64,000 bases of DNA from SpSt-333 sp964371615 (lineage in GTDB: Bacteria; Bacteroidota; Ignavibacteria; UBA10030; UBA8401). Of this stretch, positions 31,818 through 41,763 are shown in pieces. Made by a program: the position numbers and the translations under genes. The stretch spans positions 1-64,000 of the forward strand of contig CAYJMS010000005.1 in the NCBI GenBank assembly GCA_964371615.1, read 5' to 3'. Below the pieces are notes generated by a model. That model was not told the origin of the DNA. It searched no databases and was given only the letters and a program-made list of their open reading frames with translations. Numbering within the stretch: the stretch's first letter is position 1; each line of letters begins with the position of its first letter.

Positions 31818-34208
31818 ATGTCAAAGATGGTTTTCACATTGGTAATAATTGCAGCGGTGATTGTTATAGTAGTTTGGTTCTTTAAAAAAAAGCGCCACAA
31901 CATACATGCAGCAGTGCAACAAATGAATGAAGATGTTCCCAACCTTTATGTAAATCACGATTCTACCTCAATGGCTTCTTCCCATTCAGCAAATAGTTTA
32001 TTCGTCGACTCTTCGGTGGAAGAAACAGATTTTGTTGCCGAGAAATATGAAAATGATCAAATTGAAATTCCTGAAATTGATTCTCCGTCGTTTCAAGATG
32101 TTATTGTTCCAATATCAAATACGGTTGAACAAGATATCGGTGAAGAAACAATTGAGTTTAAACCGATAATTAATGTTGAGGAAAAAGAGAAAAACATTTC
32201 AGAAATGAATAAACATGATGTCCTTCAAAGCCCGTTTCAGGATTTTATATCAGATTCAAGCAGTGCTGCTATAAAAGTGACAGTCGATGAACCAATTCAA
32301 AACGATACCATTAATGATGCGATGCAAAGTAAGACAGAGGAAAATAATTATCCTGAGGTTGATGTTATTCCAAATTTACAAAAAAAACGAGATCCGGAAA
32401 AACGAGCGGGTGCACGAAGGGGTAAAAGAGAAAATGATTCAAATGAGACCGAAGAAATTTCCGATAAAGCAATTCGCACCTCAAAACCAGAGATAGTTTG
32501 TTGGCAACAATCAAGAAAATGGTTTGTAGGTGTTGAGATATCTGATAAAAAATTATATGGAGATAATCCATCAGTTAAACAAGTAGGAATTGATCTAAAC
32601 AAAGTATCAGCTAAGTGGGTACTTTCAAACATTAAGAATAATGTAGAAATATCATCTCAGTCAACATCTAAGATTGAGATACCCGTCGCAGAGGAAAAAG
32701 ATTCATTTCTAATATTTAAACTGTCCGGTCAAAACTTATCACAAGGTAGACGTGTTCGTTATGCAACAACAGGAACATTCCTTGTTGTTGTGCCAGGTGT
32801 GTGGGGTCGGAACGAGGAATTATCCGACACCCACCAAATACCACCAGATCCATGTCATCTTGAAAGATTTCAGGCTCATTATTTCTATTTGAATTCAGAA
32901 TCAGATGAACGCATTGTTTTCATTACTCCCGATAATAATCAAGTTGAAATTCCGAGACTGCGTTCACAATTTGAAATTACAGGCTCGTTAATTAAAGACG
33001 ATAATGAAATAATGGGTCCACTTTTCGGAAAAAGTTGTCCAAAAATAAGTTGTCGAGAAAAAACTGTATGGCAAAACATTTCAGTAATTGTTCTTGGAGA
33101 GGAAGGTGGACAAGGTCGTGGGTGGAGAATATCATTTGAACCAAACAAAGAATCCTTAGATCAAAATCTCAATTCATATTTAAATGATAGATTAGGCGGT
33201 TGGTATTTTGTCAGAATGTATAATTCTTCTGAAAACCTTGTTGAGAGTCTTGATTTTCGCTTTGCTCTTGCTTTGGAAAATATTGGAGTTGATCACCACG
33301 ACGTATTGCCCGGAAATCTTGGTCACAAACCTATAAATATAACTTTCTTTCATTTCAATAATACTCTGGATAAACTTGAGTGTCAAAGTAATTCAGAATT
33401 AATTCCAATATTGAAAGGCAAAGAAAGCACAGTAGAAATTCCCGCCAAGCAATCGGAGGATAAAACAAATTGGATATTATGGTTCAATCAAGATTCTAAC
33501 ATTGAAATATCTTTACTGGTAGAACGGATTTGGTGGCGCGTTTGTATGCAAGAAACAAATTCTCAAAATATATTATGGTCCGATAAACCAGTTGTATTGT
33601 ATCCGTTGCACTTAGCCGCAACGTCAAAACATTTAATCAGAATTCGCCTACCGAAGTGCCGCTGGACAAAAGAAGTGCAAATTGGCTTTGAAAAACGTAA
33701 AGCAAGAATATACAGAGTAGAAGTAACAAAACAAGAAGTTGATATACCATTAAATCATTTAGGTGATGTAATTGAACTTGAAGACACCAGTAAAGACCAT
33801 TCCCTTAATCTTTGGATAAATGGTTTACCTTATCAAACAATCGCAATCATAACCAACCGTCGTAAGAATGCAAAGTTGATAAAATATAACAGAAGGCGAA
33901 CCTTTAAATACTTAACGCGTTTGCATCGAACAGCAAAAGACATAGCATTTTCCGAATTGGTTAATCAATACAAAAAAGGTTGGTCTTGGACAAACAGTAA
34001 AAAACAAAGTGATGCTTATTTCTTGCAGATAGCATGTGTAATTAAAGTTGGTTACGAAGTTTTACACCAACAAGGAAACACTAAAATAGGTGATGATATA
34101 CGATGGTTAAGAAGTTTTACAAATATTGCTGAATCCAATCGTGATTGTTTCTCTGATGTAAAAATGAAATATGAAACATTAAATCGTAAAGTTAAAGATT
34201 CTAAATAA
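31818..34208 (+). CDS. Membrane-anchored partner of DUF1998 helicase
   Basis: A 796-residue protein. ATG 31818 is preferred (AAGGTG 7 bases upstream) over GTG 31809. One N-terminal membrane helix (VFTLVIIAAVIVIVVWFF) is followed by a long acidic disordered stretch (about 30-190) with a basic patch (DPEKRAGARRGKREND). Two or more beta-rich domains (about 200-720) contain several Trp-rich strand pairs, and a helical end follows. I do not recognise the family. It is 24 bases upstream of a giant helicase, and the two form a probable two-gene system. Druantia type III (DruH/DruE) has a similar make-up of a large uncharacterised protein plus a DUF1998 helicase, but I cannot show that they are the same. 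Confidence 0.68.
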   Translation: MSKMVFTLVIIAAVIVIVVWFFKKKRHNIHAAVQQMNEDVPNLYVNHDSTSMASSHSANSLFVDSSVEETDFVAEKYENDQIEIPEIDSPSFQDVIVPISNTVEQDIGEETIEFKPIINVEEKEKNISEMNKHDVLQSPFQDFISDSSSAAIKVTVDEPIQNDTINDAMQSKTEENNYPEVDVIPNLQKKRDPEKRAGARRGKRENDSNETEEISDKAIRTSKPEIVCWQQSRKWFVGVEISDKKLYGDNPSVKQVGIDLNKVSAKWVLSNIKNNVEISSQSTSKIEIPVAEEKDSFLIFKLSGQNLSQGRRVRYATTGTFLVVVPGVWGRNEELSDTHQIPPDPCHLERFQAHYFYLNSESDERIVFITPDNNQVEIPRLRSQFEITGSLIKDDNEIMGPLFGKSCPKISCREKTVWQNISVIVLGEEGGQGRGWRISFEPNKESLDQNLNSYLNDRLGGWYFVRMYNSSENLVESLDFRFALALENIGVDHHDVLPGNLGHKPINITFFHFNNTLDKLECQSNSELIPILKGKESTVEIPAKQSEDKTNWILWFNQDSNIEISLLVERIWWRVCMQETNSQNILWSDKPVVLYPLHLAATSKHLIRIRLPKCRWTKEVQIGFEKRKARIYRVEVTKQEVDIPLNHLGDVIELEDTSKDHSLNLWINGLPYQTIAIITNRRKNAKLIKYNRRRTFKYLTRLHRTAKDIAFSELVNQYKKGWSWTNSKKQSDAYFLQIACVIKVGYEVLHQQGNTKIGDDIRWLRSFTNIAESNRDCFSDVKMKYETLNRKVKDSK

Positions 34209-34232
34209 TATCTATTCTATATATATACTCAA

Positions 34233-37200
34233 ATGAATCCATCAGAATTAGCAAAAGTTGTTGAAGAAAGATATCGTAGGTATCTTGGAACGACATTTTA
34301 CTTCCGAGATCCAATATTGAGAAAATCATTTGAAGAATCTCTAAAAAAAGAAGGCAACTTAATCAAGGGTCCATTTCTTGAAGCAACTCCTATTTTTAAA
34401 AAAGGAGAAACTTCTCGTGCTCTATTTCAAACACTTCTCGGTTTTTTACCAGATGAGGGTTTTCTAAAAGCAATTCAAGCCGATAGATTGTTATACTTGC
34501 ATCAGGAAGAAGCAATTCGTCGAATGTCTCAAGGTCGAAATGTAGTCGTTGCAACGGGTACTGGTAGCGGTAAAACAGAAGCTTTCTTATATCCAATTTT
34601 ACTTCATCTGTATAAAGAGTATCAGCAGAATTCCCTTGGAATCACTGGAGGTGTTCGAGCGCTTGTTCTTTATCCTATGAATGCTCTTGTAAACGATCAA
34701 AGAGATCGCCTTGGTTCTTCTGGAGAACAACCTGGAATTTGTAAACTTCTTGAACAATATAAATCACCTTTTCATTTTACATATGGACAATATACAGGTG
34801 AAACACCAGAAGATGAAAACGACCGATATCGCAATGCTCGTACTCGAATAGACAACAGATATCATGGTGAGCTTGTACTAAGAAAAGAAATGCGAAAAAC
34901 CCCTCCTCACATTCTGATGACAAATTATTCCATGCTCGAGTATTTATTGTTGAGACCCGAAGATAGCGAACTCTTCGACAATGGTAGAGCGAAAAACTGG
35001 ATATACTTAGTTTTGGATGAAGCGCACCAATACAGAGGAACAAAGGGAACTGAAATGGCAATGCTTATTAGACGATTGAAGCAACGATTAAGAGAGGGCG
35101 GACAGTCTAATCAGTTTCGTTGCATTGCAACAAGTGCATCGTTATCGGATGGAAAAAACGATCTTGGAAAAGTAGCCCAATTTGCTTCAGATTTATTTGA
35201 TGAACCATTCTTAGAAGAAGACATAATCATTGGTGATTCCGATCCCGTACCCCAAATAGGAACAATAGACATTCCCGCGGATTCATATGCACTGCTCTAT
35301 GAAGCTCTTACAGTACCTTCAGATGAGACATCTAAAATATTATCAGATCTATCTGATAATATTGGAGTTACAATTCAAGAAGAAGATATTCCTGATTTAG
35401 TGTACAGAATGTTGCAAAAAGACCGTCGATCGGTTTTACTCCGAAATAAGATAACTGAATCACCTACTGATTTTACAAATCTGGCTCAAGATATTTTTAA
35501 AGATATAGCACCTGATAATCGTCTAAAAATGCTTGCAGAACTGGTGGAAATGCATCTAAAAAGTATCGACCATGTGTCAAAATCACCATTGATGTCTACT
35601 CGGTATCATTTGTTTCTTCGCTCTTTAGAAGGCGCGATGGTTTCCTACTTGCCTGAAAAGAGAATAATTCTTAATCGACAATCAGACGATGGGGAAGGAA
35701 AATCATTTGAAGTTGCTTTATGTCGTGAATGTGGCCAGCATTACTTAGTTGGAAAGTTTAAAGATGGCAAACTTGTGGAAGCAATAAGAGATCCAGGACA
35801 TGATGATTTTGGCGCAGAGTTTTATCTTCCTATTGAAAATGACGTTATCACAAACGATGATATTGAAGAAGATGAAGAATCTGATATTCAACAGTTCAAA
35901 CTTTGTCTCAAGTGCGGAGCTATGTGGTTACCAAATAGCTCTGAAACTTGCGGACATAATAATTCCATACTTGTTGCTACAAAAGGTACTTCTAGTGAAA
36001 AAGAAGATCAAGCACCAGAGTGTTTAGCATGTGGGTATAGAGCGGCTGATCCTATAAGAGAGGTTCTTCACGGTACAGATGGACCACACGCTGTTATTGC
36101 AACAACTTTGCATCAGTATCTTCCTAAAGATAGGAAAAAGATATTAGCATTTGCCGATGGAAGACAAGAAGCGGCATTCTTTGCATGGTATCTTCAACAC
36201 TCTTACAAAGATATCAGGAATAGAAACTTTATCTATAAAGCAGTTGTAAAAGCATCCCTAAATGCTGAGGAAGGTCTGTCGCTTCGTGATGTTTCAAAAG
36301 GTCTACGTGATCTCTTTAAGGAAATGAGAGTCTTTGAAGCATCAAGAAGTGATATCGATCTTTTGCGCGAAGCATGGATAGCAATTTATAAAGAATTTCT
36401 AACTGATGAACCAAGAATATCATTGGATGGTGTCGGTTTATTACATTGGTCAATTGTTTGGCCTTCAGATTTTGCCATTCCCACTATTCTTTTAAATCCG
36501 CCCTGGTCATTCAATAAAAAACAATCCTTGGATCTTTTGACCGTTTTATTTGGTTTTATGCGTCGAGAAAGATCGGTAGAAATCAAAACAGAAGATTCTA
36601 TTTCAGTAGATTGGCAAGACCTTGAATTACAAGCAAAACAGGTGTCAACTCAACTTGTTAAAGCACGAAAGGCTTATGCAATCAATAGCTGGAAAGGTAA
36701 AACAACAGCGCGTGCAGGTTTTCTTAAAAAACTTCTTCGGGTAAATAATTTTCCAGAGAATGAGATTGAAAAGATTGTAGATGAGTCCTTGGAAGGTATT
36801 TGGGATCATGTAAAACACTGGTGTGAGCAACATAATATAGGAGATCGTTTTTTAGTTCGCGTAGAAGATGCGAGTAGAATAAATCCTAATTGGTGGAGAG
36901 TTTTACCAAATGCTAGATCAGAATCTATATTTCAATGCGATAAATGCGGACGTCTCTCTAAAATATCAATTTTAAACATTTGTACAAGGCATAATTGTCC
37001 AGGAAATCTCAAAGAAATTCAATACGCTGAATTAGAAGATAATCACTACCGTTTGCTATATAAAGAAGATTTGCCTGGCCGTCTTACTGTTGAAGAACAT
37101 ACGGCACAAATAGACAAAGAAAAAGCTCGAGAATTTCAAAATGATTTCAAAAGAAACAGAATTGATGTATTGAGTTGTTCGACGACTTTTGAAGTTGGTG

Positions 37201-38888
37201 TTGATCTTGGAGATTTGGATGTTGTTTTTTTAAGAAATGTTCCACCCGAATCATTTAACTATGCTCAGCGAGTGGGAAGAGCAGGTCGTCGAAAAGAACC
37301 TGGAGTTGCTATAACTTATTCGCGTCGGTCTCCGCACGATCTATATCATTTTTCTGAACCACTAAAGATGATAAGAGGTATAACAAAGCCACCGACTTTG
37401 AGTTTAAGAAACGAAAAAATTATACTTCGTCACATGACGGCAATTACGCTTTCGGACTATTTCCGAAAAAACCAAAACAGGTTTGATTCCGTCCAAACTT
37501 TTGTTGGAGATTTTCAGAACCCACATGGTGTATCTGATTTTTTAAGTTATTTACAAAACAATAATGAACGTTTGGGGAAAACTTTGTTAACAGTAGTACC
37601 AAAAGAAGCAGTAATAAATGTTGGGTTAAGTGAGAATAATTGGATTGAGAAGATAACTGGTGCCGAATCAAGATTAGCATTAGCAGAAGCAGAAGTTTCA
37701 AGTGATTACGTTCAATTTAAAACAATTGAAGAAGATGCAAAAAAAGCGGGAAAGTATTCAGATGCCCAATGGGCACAAGATCGAAAAAATACTATTGCAG
37801 ATGAACAAGTCCTTTCTTTCCTCTCTCGGAAAGCAGTAATTCCAAAATATGGATTTCCAGTCGATGTTGTAGAACTAGATACACAGCCTATCAAGAAAAA
37901 CAGAAGTCAAATTTCTACAGAAACATCTCTTCAACGTGATTTGTCAATTGCAATTGCTGAATTTGCTCCTACAAGTAAGCTTATAGCAAATAAAAAGGAA
38001 TGGACTTCAGCTGGATTAAAACGAGTCAAGGGAAAAGAGTGGCCACTTAAGTATTATGCAAGATGTTCTAAACATAATCTCTACTTACAAAGCCCACCTC
38101 TGCAAAAATGTTGCGACCAAATGATTGAGAGTAAATATATTGACCCAATTTTCGGATTTGTCACTAGTAAAGGAAAACCAGATGAACCAAAAGGGAGGCC
38201 AGTTAAGAGTTTTACTACCAGACCGTATTTTGTCGGTTTCAATGTTGCTGAACCTATTGTAAGTTCCTTTAATGGCCTCGATATCACTAAGGCAGTACCC
38301 GCAAAGATGGCAGTATTATGTGAAGGCAAACGAAACCAAGGCTTTAGAATATGTACTTCCTGCGGCGTAGGTTATAAGCAATTAACCAAACAACTCATGA
38401 AGAAACATAAGTCACCGTTTGGCGGTGATTGCTCAGGACAATGGACTGGACAAGTTTCATTGGGTCATGAATTCGCAACTGATGTCATTAGGCTTCAATT
38501 TCTATTACAAGCAGAATATTCTGATCCTATTTGGTTCAGTTACTCACTGGCATACGCTTTGGTAGAAGGTGTGTCTTATACTTTGGATATACCTTCTTCC
38601 GATCTCAGTACAACTGTTTCTAATTCGAATAATAAAAACAACATTCCACCTATCATACTTTATGACAATGTTCCAGGTGGTGCAGGACTAGTCGCTCGTC
38701 TTGAGAAAAATGACATAGTGAAGGATTCACTAGAAGCAGCACTTCAGCGAGTTAGTGGCGGATGTAAATGTGGCGAAGATACAAGTTGTTATGGTTGCTT
38801 ACGAAGCTATAGAAACCAATTTGCTCATCAATATTTGCAGAGAGGTCCTGTTGCTAAATATCTTCGAAATATTCTTGATCAATGGTGA
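34233..38888 (+). CDS. Giant DEAD/DEAH helicase with C-terminal DUF1998
   Basis: A 1551-residue helicase. Motif I is VVATGTGSGKTEAF (about residues 108-121), motif Ia VLYPMNALVNDQRDRL, motif II VLDEAHQYRG (about 256), and motif III TSASL. After a long insertion with two Cys-rich elements (CRECGQHY, CLKCGAMW; CDKCGRL) come motif V (STTFEVGVDLGDLD, about 985) and motif VI (YAQRVGRAGRR). The C-terminal DUF1998 domain has YDNVPGGAGLV and a four-Cys cluster CKCGEDTSCYGC then LRSYRNQ. This layout is shared by MrfA, DISARM DrmA-like and Druantia DruE helicases. With its 796-residue partner it most resembles a two-gene Druantia-like or unclassified defence system. Confidence 0.88.
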   Translation: MNPSELAKVVEERYRRYLGTTFYFRDPILRKSFEESLKKEGNLIKGPFLEATPIFKKGETSRALFQTLLGFLPDEGFLKAIQADRLLYLHQEEAIRRMSQGRNVVVATGTGSGKTEAFLYPILLHLYKEYQQNSLGITGGVRALVLYPMNALVNDQRDRLGSSGEQPGICKLLEQYKSPFHFTYGQYTGETPEDENDRYRNARTRIDNRYHGELVLRKEMRKTPPHILMTNYSMLEYLLLRPEDSELFDNGRAKNWIYLVLDEAHQYRGTKGTEMAMLIRRLKQRLREGGQSNQFRCIATSASLSDGKNDLGKVAQFASDLFDEPFLEEDIIIGDSDPVPQIGTIDIPADSYALLYEALTVPSDETSKILSDLSDNIGVTIQEEDIPDLVYRMLQKDRRSVLLRNKITESPTDFTNLAQDIFKDIAPDNRLKMLAELVEMHLKSIDHVSKSPLMSTRYHLFLRSLEGAMVSYLPEKRIILNRQSDDGEGKSFEVALCRECGQHYLVGKFKDGKLVEAIRDPGHDDFGAEFYLPIENDVITNDDIEEDEESDIQQFKLCLKCGAMWLPNSSETCGHNNSILVATKGTSSEKEDQAPECLACGYRAADPIREVLHGTDGPHAVIATTLHQYLPKDRKKILAFADGRQEAAFFAWYLQHSYKDIRNRNFIYKAVVKASLNAEEGLSLRDVSKGLRDLFKEMRVFEASRSDIDLLREAWIAIYKEFLTDEPRISLDGVGLLHWSIVWPSDFAIPTILLNPPWSFNKKQSLDLLTVLFGFMRRERSVEIKTEDSISVDWQDLELQAKQVSTQLVKARKAYAINSWKGKTTARAGFLKKLLRVNNFPENEIEKIVDESLEGIWDHVKHWCEQHNIGDRFLVRVEDASRINPNWWRVLPNARSESIFQCDKCGRLSKISILNICTRHNCPGNLKEIQYAELEDNHYRLLYKEDLPGRLTVEEHTAQIDKEKAREFQNDFKRNRIDVLSCSTTFEVGVDLGDLDVVFLRNVPPESFNYAQRVGRAGRRKEPGVAITYSRRSPHDLYHFSEPLKMIRGITKPPTLSLRNEKIILRHMTAITLSDYFRKNQNRFDSVQTFVGDFQNPHGVSDFLSYLQNNNERLGKTLLTVVPKEAVINVGLSENNWIEKITGAESRLALAEAEVSSDYVQFKTIEEDAKKAGKYSDAQWAQDRKNTIADEQVLSFLSRKAVIPKYGFPVDVVELDTQPIKKNRSQISTETSLQRDLSIAIAEFAPTSKLIANKKEWTSAGLKRVKGKEWPLKYYARCSKHNLYLQSPPLQKCCDQMIESKYIDPIFGFVTSKGKPDEPKGRPVKSFTTRPYFVGFNVAEPIVSSFNGLDITKAVPAKMAVLCEGKRNQGFRICTSCGVGYKQLTKQLMKKHKSPFGGDCSGQWTGQVSLGHEFATDVIRLQFLLQAEYSDPIWFSYSLAYALVEGVSYTLDIPSSDLSTTVSNSNNKNNIPPIILYDNVPGGAGLVARLEKNDIVKDSLEAALQRVSGGCKCGEDTSCYGCLRSYRNQFAHQYLQRGPVAKYLRNILDQW

Positions 38889-39055
38889 CTGATTTGCTAA
38901 TATTTAAATACATCGTTCCTAATTATATTCCAGTTGTAGCGTAAAGTTGGTTTTGGCAAGACAAATAATCTATAATAAAACACATATTGAAGTAGATAGA
39001 CATATTCGTTTCCTAAATTAAATTGTTTAGCATTCACACCAATCAAAAGCACACA

Positions 39056-39367
39056 ATGAAAAGGAAGCCGAAGGCAAATACAGTGCAATATACAGTATCA
39101 TTAAAGGGACTTCCCACTCCGAAAGGAACGATCACTTTTAGTGCGCTTAAAAGTATTATTGATATTTTATCTGAGGGTTCTGAGCGTGCACTTCGCTTAG
39201 CATTGGAAGGAGAGAGTGTAAAACGAGGAATCGTACCGACGTGGTTATCTGTATGTCAATTCGAATTTCAACCCGACTTTCTTTTATCGGCGTGGTTGAT
39301 GGCAAGGGGAGTAAAAAGACGGAATATTTCATTGTTAATGTTTCGCTTGCAAGTCCTGCCACACTAA
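39056..39367 (+). CDS. Short hypothetical protein, possibly C-terminally frameshifted
   Basis: A 103-residue product. Its N-terminal 65 residues (VSLKGLPTPKGTITFSALK, DILSEGSERALRLALEGES) look like a well-formed conserved domain of unknown function. After about residue 70 the sequence becomes unlike a folded protein (LLSAWLMARGVKRRNISLL), while the neighbouring frame from about 39280 reads smoothly (GVVDGKGSKKTEYFIVNVSL). A frameshift near 39245-39280 would explain this. No partner gene is evident. Confidence 0.5.
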   Translation: MKRKPKANTVQYTVSLKGLPTPKGTITFSALKSIIDILSEGSERALRLALEGESVKRGIVPTWLSVCQFEFQPDFLLSAWLMARGVKRRNISLLMFRLQVLPH

Positions 39368-39410
39368 TGTAGCTAGTGCCATTTCTCAAAAATATTCTTG
39401 TATTGTAATC

Positions 39411-39447
39411 ATCCTTCCCTACGGGTCTACGACCCATCGGGAAGGAT
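39411..39447. terminator. Palindromic hairpin between convergent gene blocks
   Basis: ATCCTTCCC (39411-39419) pairs with GGGAAGGAT (39439-39447), and inside it CGGGTC/GACCC pairs further. It lies between plus-strand genes ending at 39367 and minus-strand genes ending at 39780, as a shared terminator would, though no long T-run is present. The rest of the 39368-39779 gap shows nothing else I can support. Confidence 0.5.
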
Positions 39448-39779
39448 CTAATATAGTGCAGCACTTGCTCAGGATGATCGATATTTTACAATATTACTAT
39501 TGAGAATCGGCAATAGTAGTATGAAGGATTTAGTTGGTAGAAAACTTTCGATGACTTAATATCACAGAAATATAGATTGGTGATATTGGTGGCTACAATT
39601 CGCCATTCGTCGGTGGAGTTGAACTCTATGGGCATGGGTTGAACATGTTTTAATAACTCCGAAGAATTTACAAATTTACTTTTTAAATGTATCGGTTATT
39701 GGTGGAATAGTCGACAGTTTTCCGGAGTAATGGCACCAAACATTTTAGTAGTAATATTTGATCCGCTCTTATTATCTAA

Positions 39780-40367
39780 TCATATTTGCACTTTTACCGT
39801 CGATATCATCTTAATGATACCAATCTCTACCATAATCGAAAGAAGAATTATAACCATTACTACTGATTCATTCCATATGCCACAATTATTCCAATTAGGA
39901 TTGGGATAAGATAAAGGTGGATTAAAAAATCCCATTTGTGAGAAGACTCCCACACACCCAACTCCCAACGCAAAAAAGGCAAAGATTTTTAATCTTTTCT
40001 TCGAGGCAATGAACGGTCCTGAGAGGAGGGGAACAATTGCGATGAGGGAGGTTAATGTAGAATTATAGATGCCCCCAGTGGATACCACGAAGATAAGGCA
40101 ATAAAAAATCAAAGCGATTAAGTATTTTGTGGGTGAATATTCCATATCTTTACCCGCTAAGAGTGCTAAAAATAATCTCCATGTCATGTTCAGAAACACC
40201 AAAATGATTGGAACGGCGATTGATACAACGAAGAATTCTTTATTAGGGAATAATATCACAATGAAATTTGCGATTGGAGCAATGTATAAGGAGGCCAGTG
40301 CAACTACAATAACCATACCCCATATCATAATAACAATCGTATGCTCGATTTGTCCTTTGTTTATCAT
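39780..40367 (-). CDS. Membrane protein of the ECF-like transporter cluster
   Basis: A 195-residue, six-helix membrane protein (segments from about residue 8 to the C-terminus; AIANFIVILF-like stretches, LIFYCLIFVVSTGGIY, VMVIILLSIMVEIGI). ATG 40367 is chosen, with GGAGCAT just upstream, 13 bases after the preceding gene. It has the size and hydropathy of a substrate-binding S-component of an energy-coupling factor transporter, but no family motif is recognisable. It is the last gene of the minus-strand cluster 44142-39780. Confidence 0.6.
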   Translation of the reverse strand: MINKGQIEHTIVIMIWGMVIVVALASLYIAPIANFIVILFPNKEFFVVSIAVPIILVFLNMTWRLFLALLAGKDMEYSPTKYLIALIFYCLIFVVSTGGIYNSTLTSLIAIVPLLSGPFIASKKRLKIFAFFALGVGCVGVFSQMGFFNPPLSYPNPNWNNCGIWNESVVMVIILLSIMVEIGIIKMISTVKVQI

Positions 40368-40380
40368 AATTATGCTCCAA

Positions 40381-41754
40381 TCATATTTGATTAAGAACAA
40401 ATAACTTCAGTGTTCCAGGAAAAAAAGTGAAACTGTTCAACTTTTCGACTCGATTGATCTTAAATTGATTTTGTTGAAAAGAGAGAGAAATTGTTTCTTC
40501 GTCCGGCAGAAATATTTCCATTGGGTACTTGTAGTTATATCGATTGACACCGTCTACAAAGGATAAGGATGAAGATATAATATGTTTCTTGTTGGTCATA
40601 CCATGGTACGTATAAGAGTACTTCACAGTTCCCATACCATTTATGGTTTGGTTGATCAAATTGTATTCTTCTCCGAGTTTGGGTTGTTTCAAGTCGCAAG
40701 GATAATCAAAAAAAAGAATTCCTGAAGGCTTTAAAACTTTCTTTATGGATTCCCAGATCTCTTGAAGTGATATCTCATTTAGAATCTCTAAAAAAACATT
40801 TTGATGCATGATTACAACGTCATACTTTTCTTTTATTGTAATAATGGGAAATTGAGCACTTATAATTGAAATATTCTCGATTCTTTCTTTCTCAATATGG
40901 TATTTCAATAACCTGTTAATTTCGGAATTAGGTTCAAACGCATCCACATGTCGAACAATTCGTGAAAGAAAAATCGATGCTTTCCCTGATCCTGCCCCAA
41001 TATCAATTATTTTCATTTCTGGAGTAACTATCTCAGCAAGTGCCCGCTTCCATCCAGATTCAATTTCATAAACCCCGAAAACTTTGTCATATATAGTCGG
41101 AAATAAATGAATCTCATATATATCATTCAATCGAAGGAACTCTTCTGAACTTTTAGTATCAGGTTCTCTATTTGTTTTTTTCCAATGATCAATCAGATCG
41201 TATAGATTAGAACTTAGTGTTACCGTTATTATAACATGAGTTATAATCCAATCTAAGCTCATCAGCAGTGAACCTTTCTCCCCCGACCAATTCCATGGTC
41301 GTGAAAGTTGTTTAGATTCAAGTGCTCTTCTAATATGATGCTTTCCGGAGGACCAAGATGTAGATGCTGCAAGGATTAAATGAGAGCAATCGACTGGTAA
41401 AGAACGTGCAAATGATATCCATTCTTCCAGTTTTATGCTTTGAGTCAGCAAAAGGCTTCCCAAGAAAACACTCAGGATAAAAGGTACACCATACAACGTC
41501 CCTGATCCAGACCACACAGGTGACGAATTTGATAACAATATTAACGCCAACATTGCCCAAGATACCATGACAAAAAGAAGGATTTGATAAATGCCAATTC
41601 GGAAAGCTCTAATACAATAAAAAATTATAAAAACGAAAATAAATGCAATAACATATTCATAGAGATCATCTCTTCTAAAAATTGAAAAAACAAGGATAGA
41701 GATGCAAATGATCGTTACTCGTATTGGAAGAGCTAAATTGTGCCAAATATTCAT
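40381..41754 (-). CDS. EcfT-like membrane domain fused to SAM methyltransferase
   Basis: A 457-residue fusion. The N-terminal 190 residues hold four or five membrane helices, followed by cytoplasmic helices with ISFARSLPVD and IRRALESKQLSRPW. These recall the coupling helices and Ala-Arg motif of ECF T-components. The C-terminal 250 residues are a class I methyltransferase: motif I MKIIDIGAGSGKASIFL (about 249-265), the acidic VDAFEPN, and YDVVIMHQNVFLEI. The gene lies 9 bases downstream of a double-ABC ATPase. A T-component fused to a methyltransferase is unusual. It suggests that imported substrate is methylated, or that the methyltransferase senses transport. Confidence 0.72.
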   Translation of the reverse strand: MNIWHNLALPIRVTIICISILVFSIFRRDDLYEYVIAFIFVFIIFYCIRAFRIGIYQILLFVMVSWAMLALILLSNSSPVWSGSGTLYGVPFILSVFLGSLLLTQSIKLEEWISFARSLPVDCSHLILAASTSWSSGKHHIRRALESKQLSRPWNWSGEKGSLLMSLDWIITHVIITVTLSSNLYDLIDHWKKTNREPDTKSSEEFLRLNDIYEIHLFPTIYDKVFGVYEIESGWKRALAEIVTPEMKIIDIGAGSGKASIFLSRIVRHVDAFEPNSEINRLLKYHIEKERIENISIISAQFPIITIKEKYDVVIMHQNVFLEILNEISLQEIWESIKKVLKPSGILFFDYPCDLKQPKLGEEYNLINQTINGMGTVKYSYTYHGMTNKKHIISSSLSFVDGVNRYNYKYPMEIFLPDEETISLSFQQNQFKINRVEKLNSFTFFPGTLKLFVLNQI

Positions 41755-41763
41755 TTTGCATCT

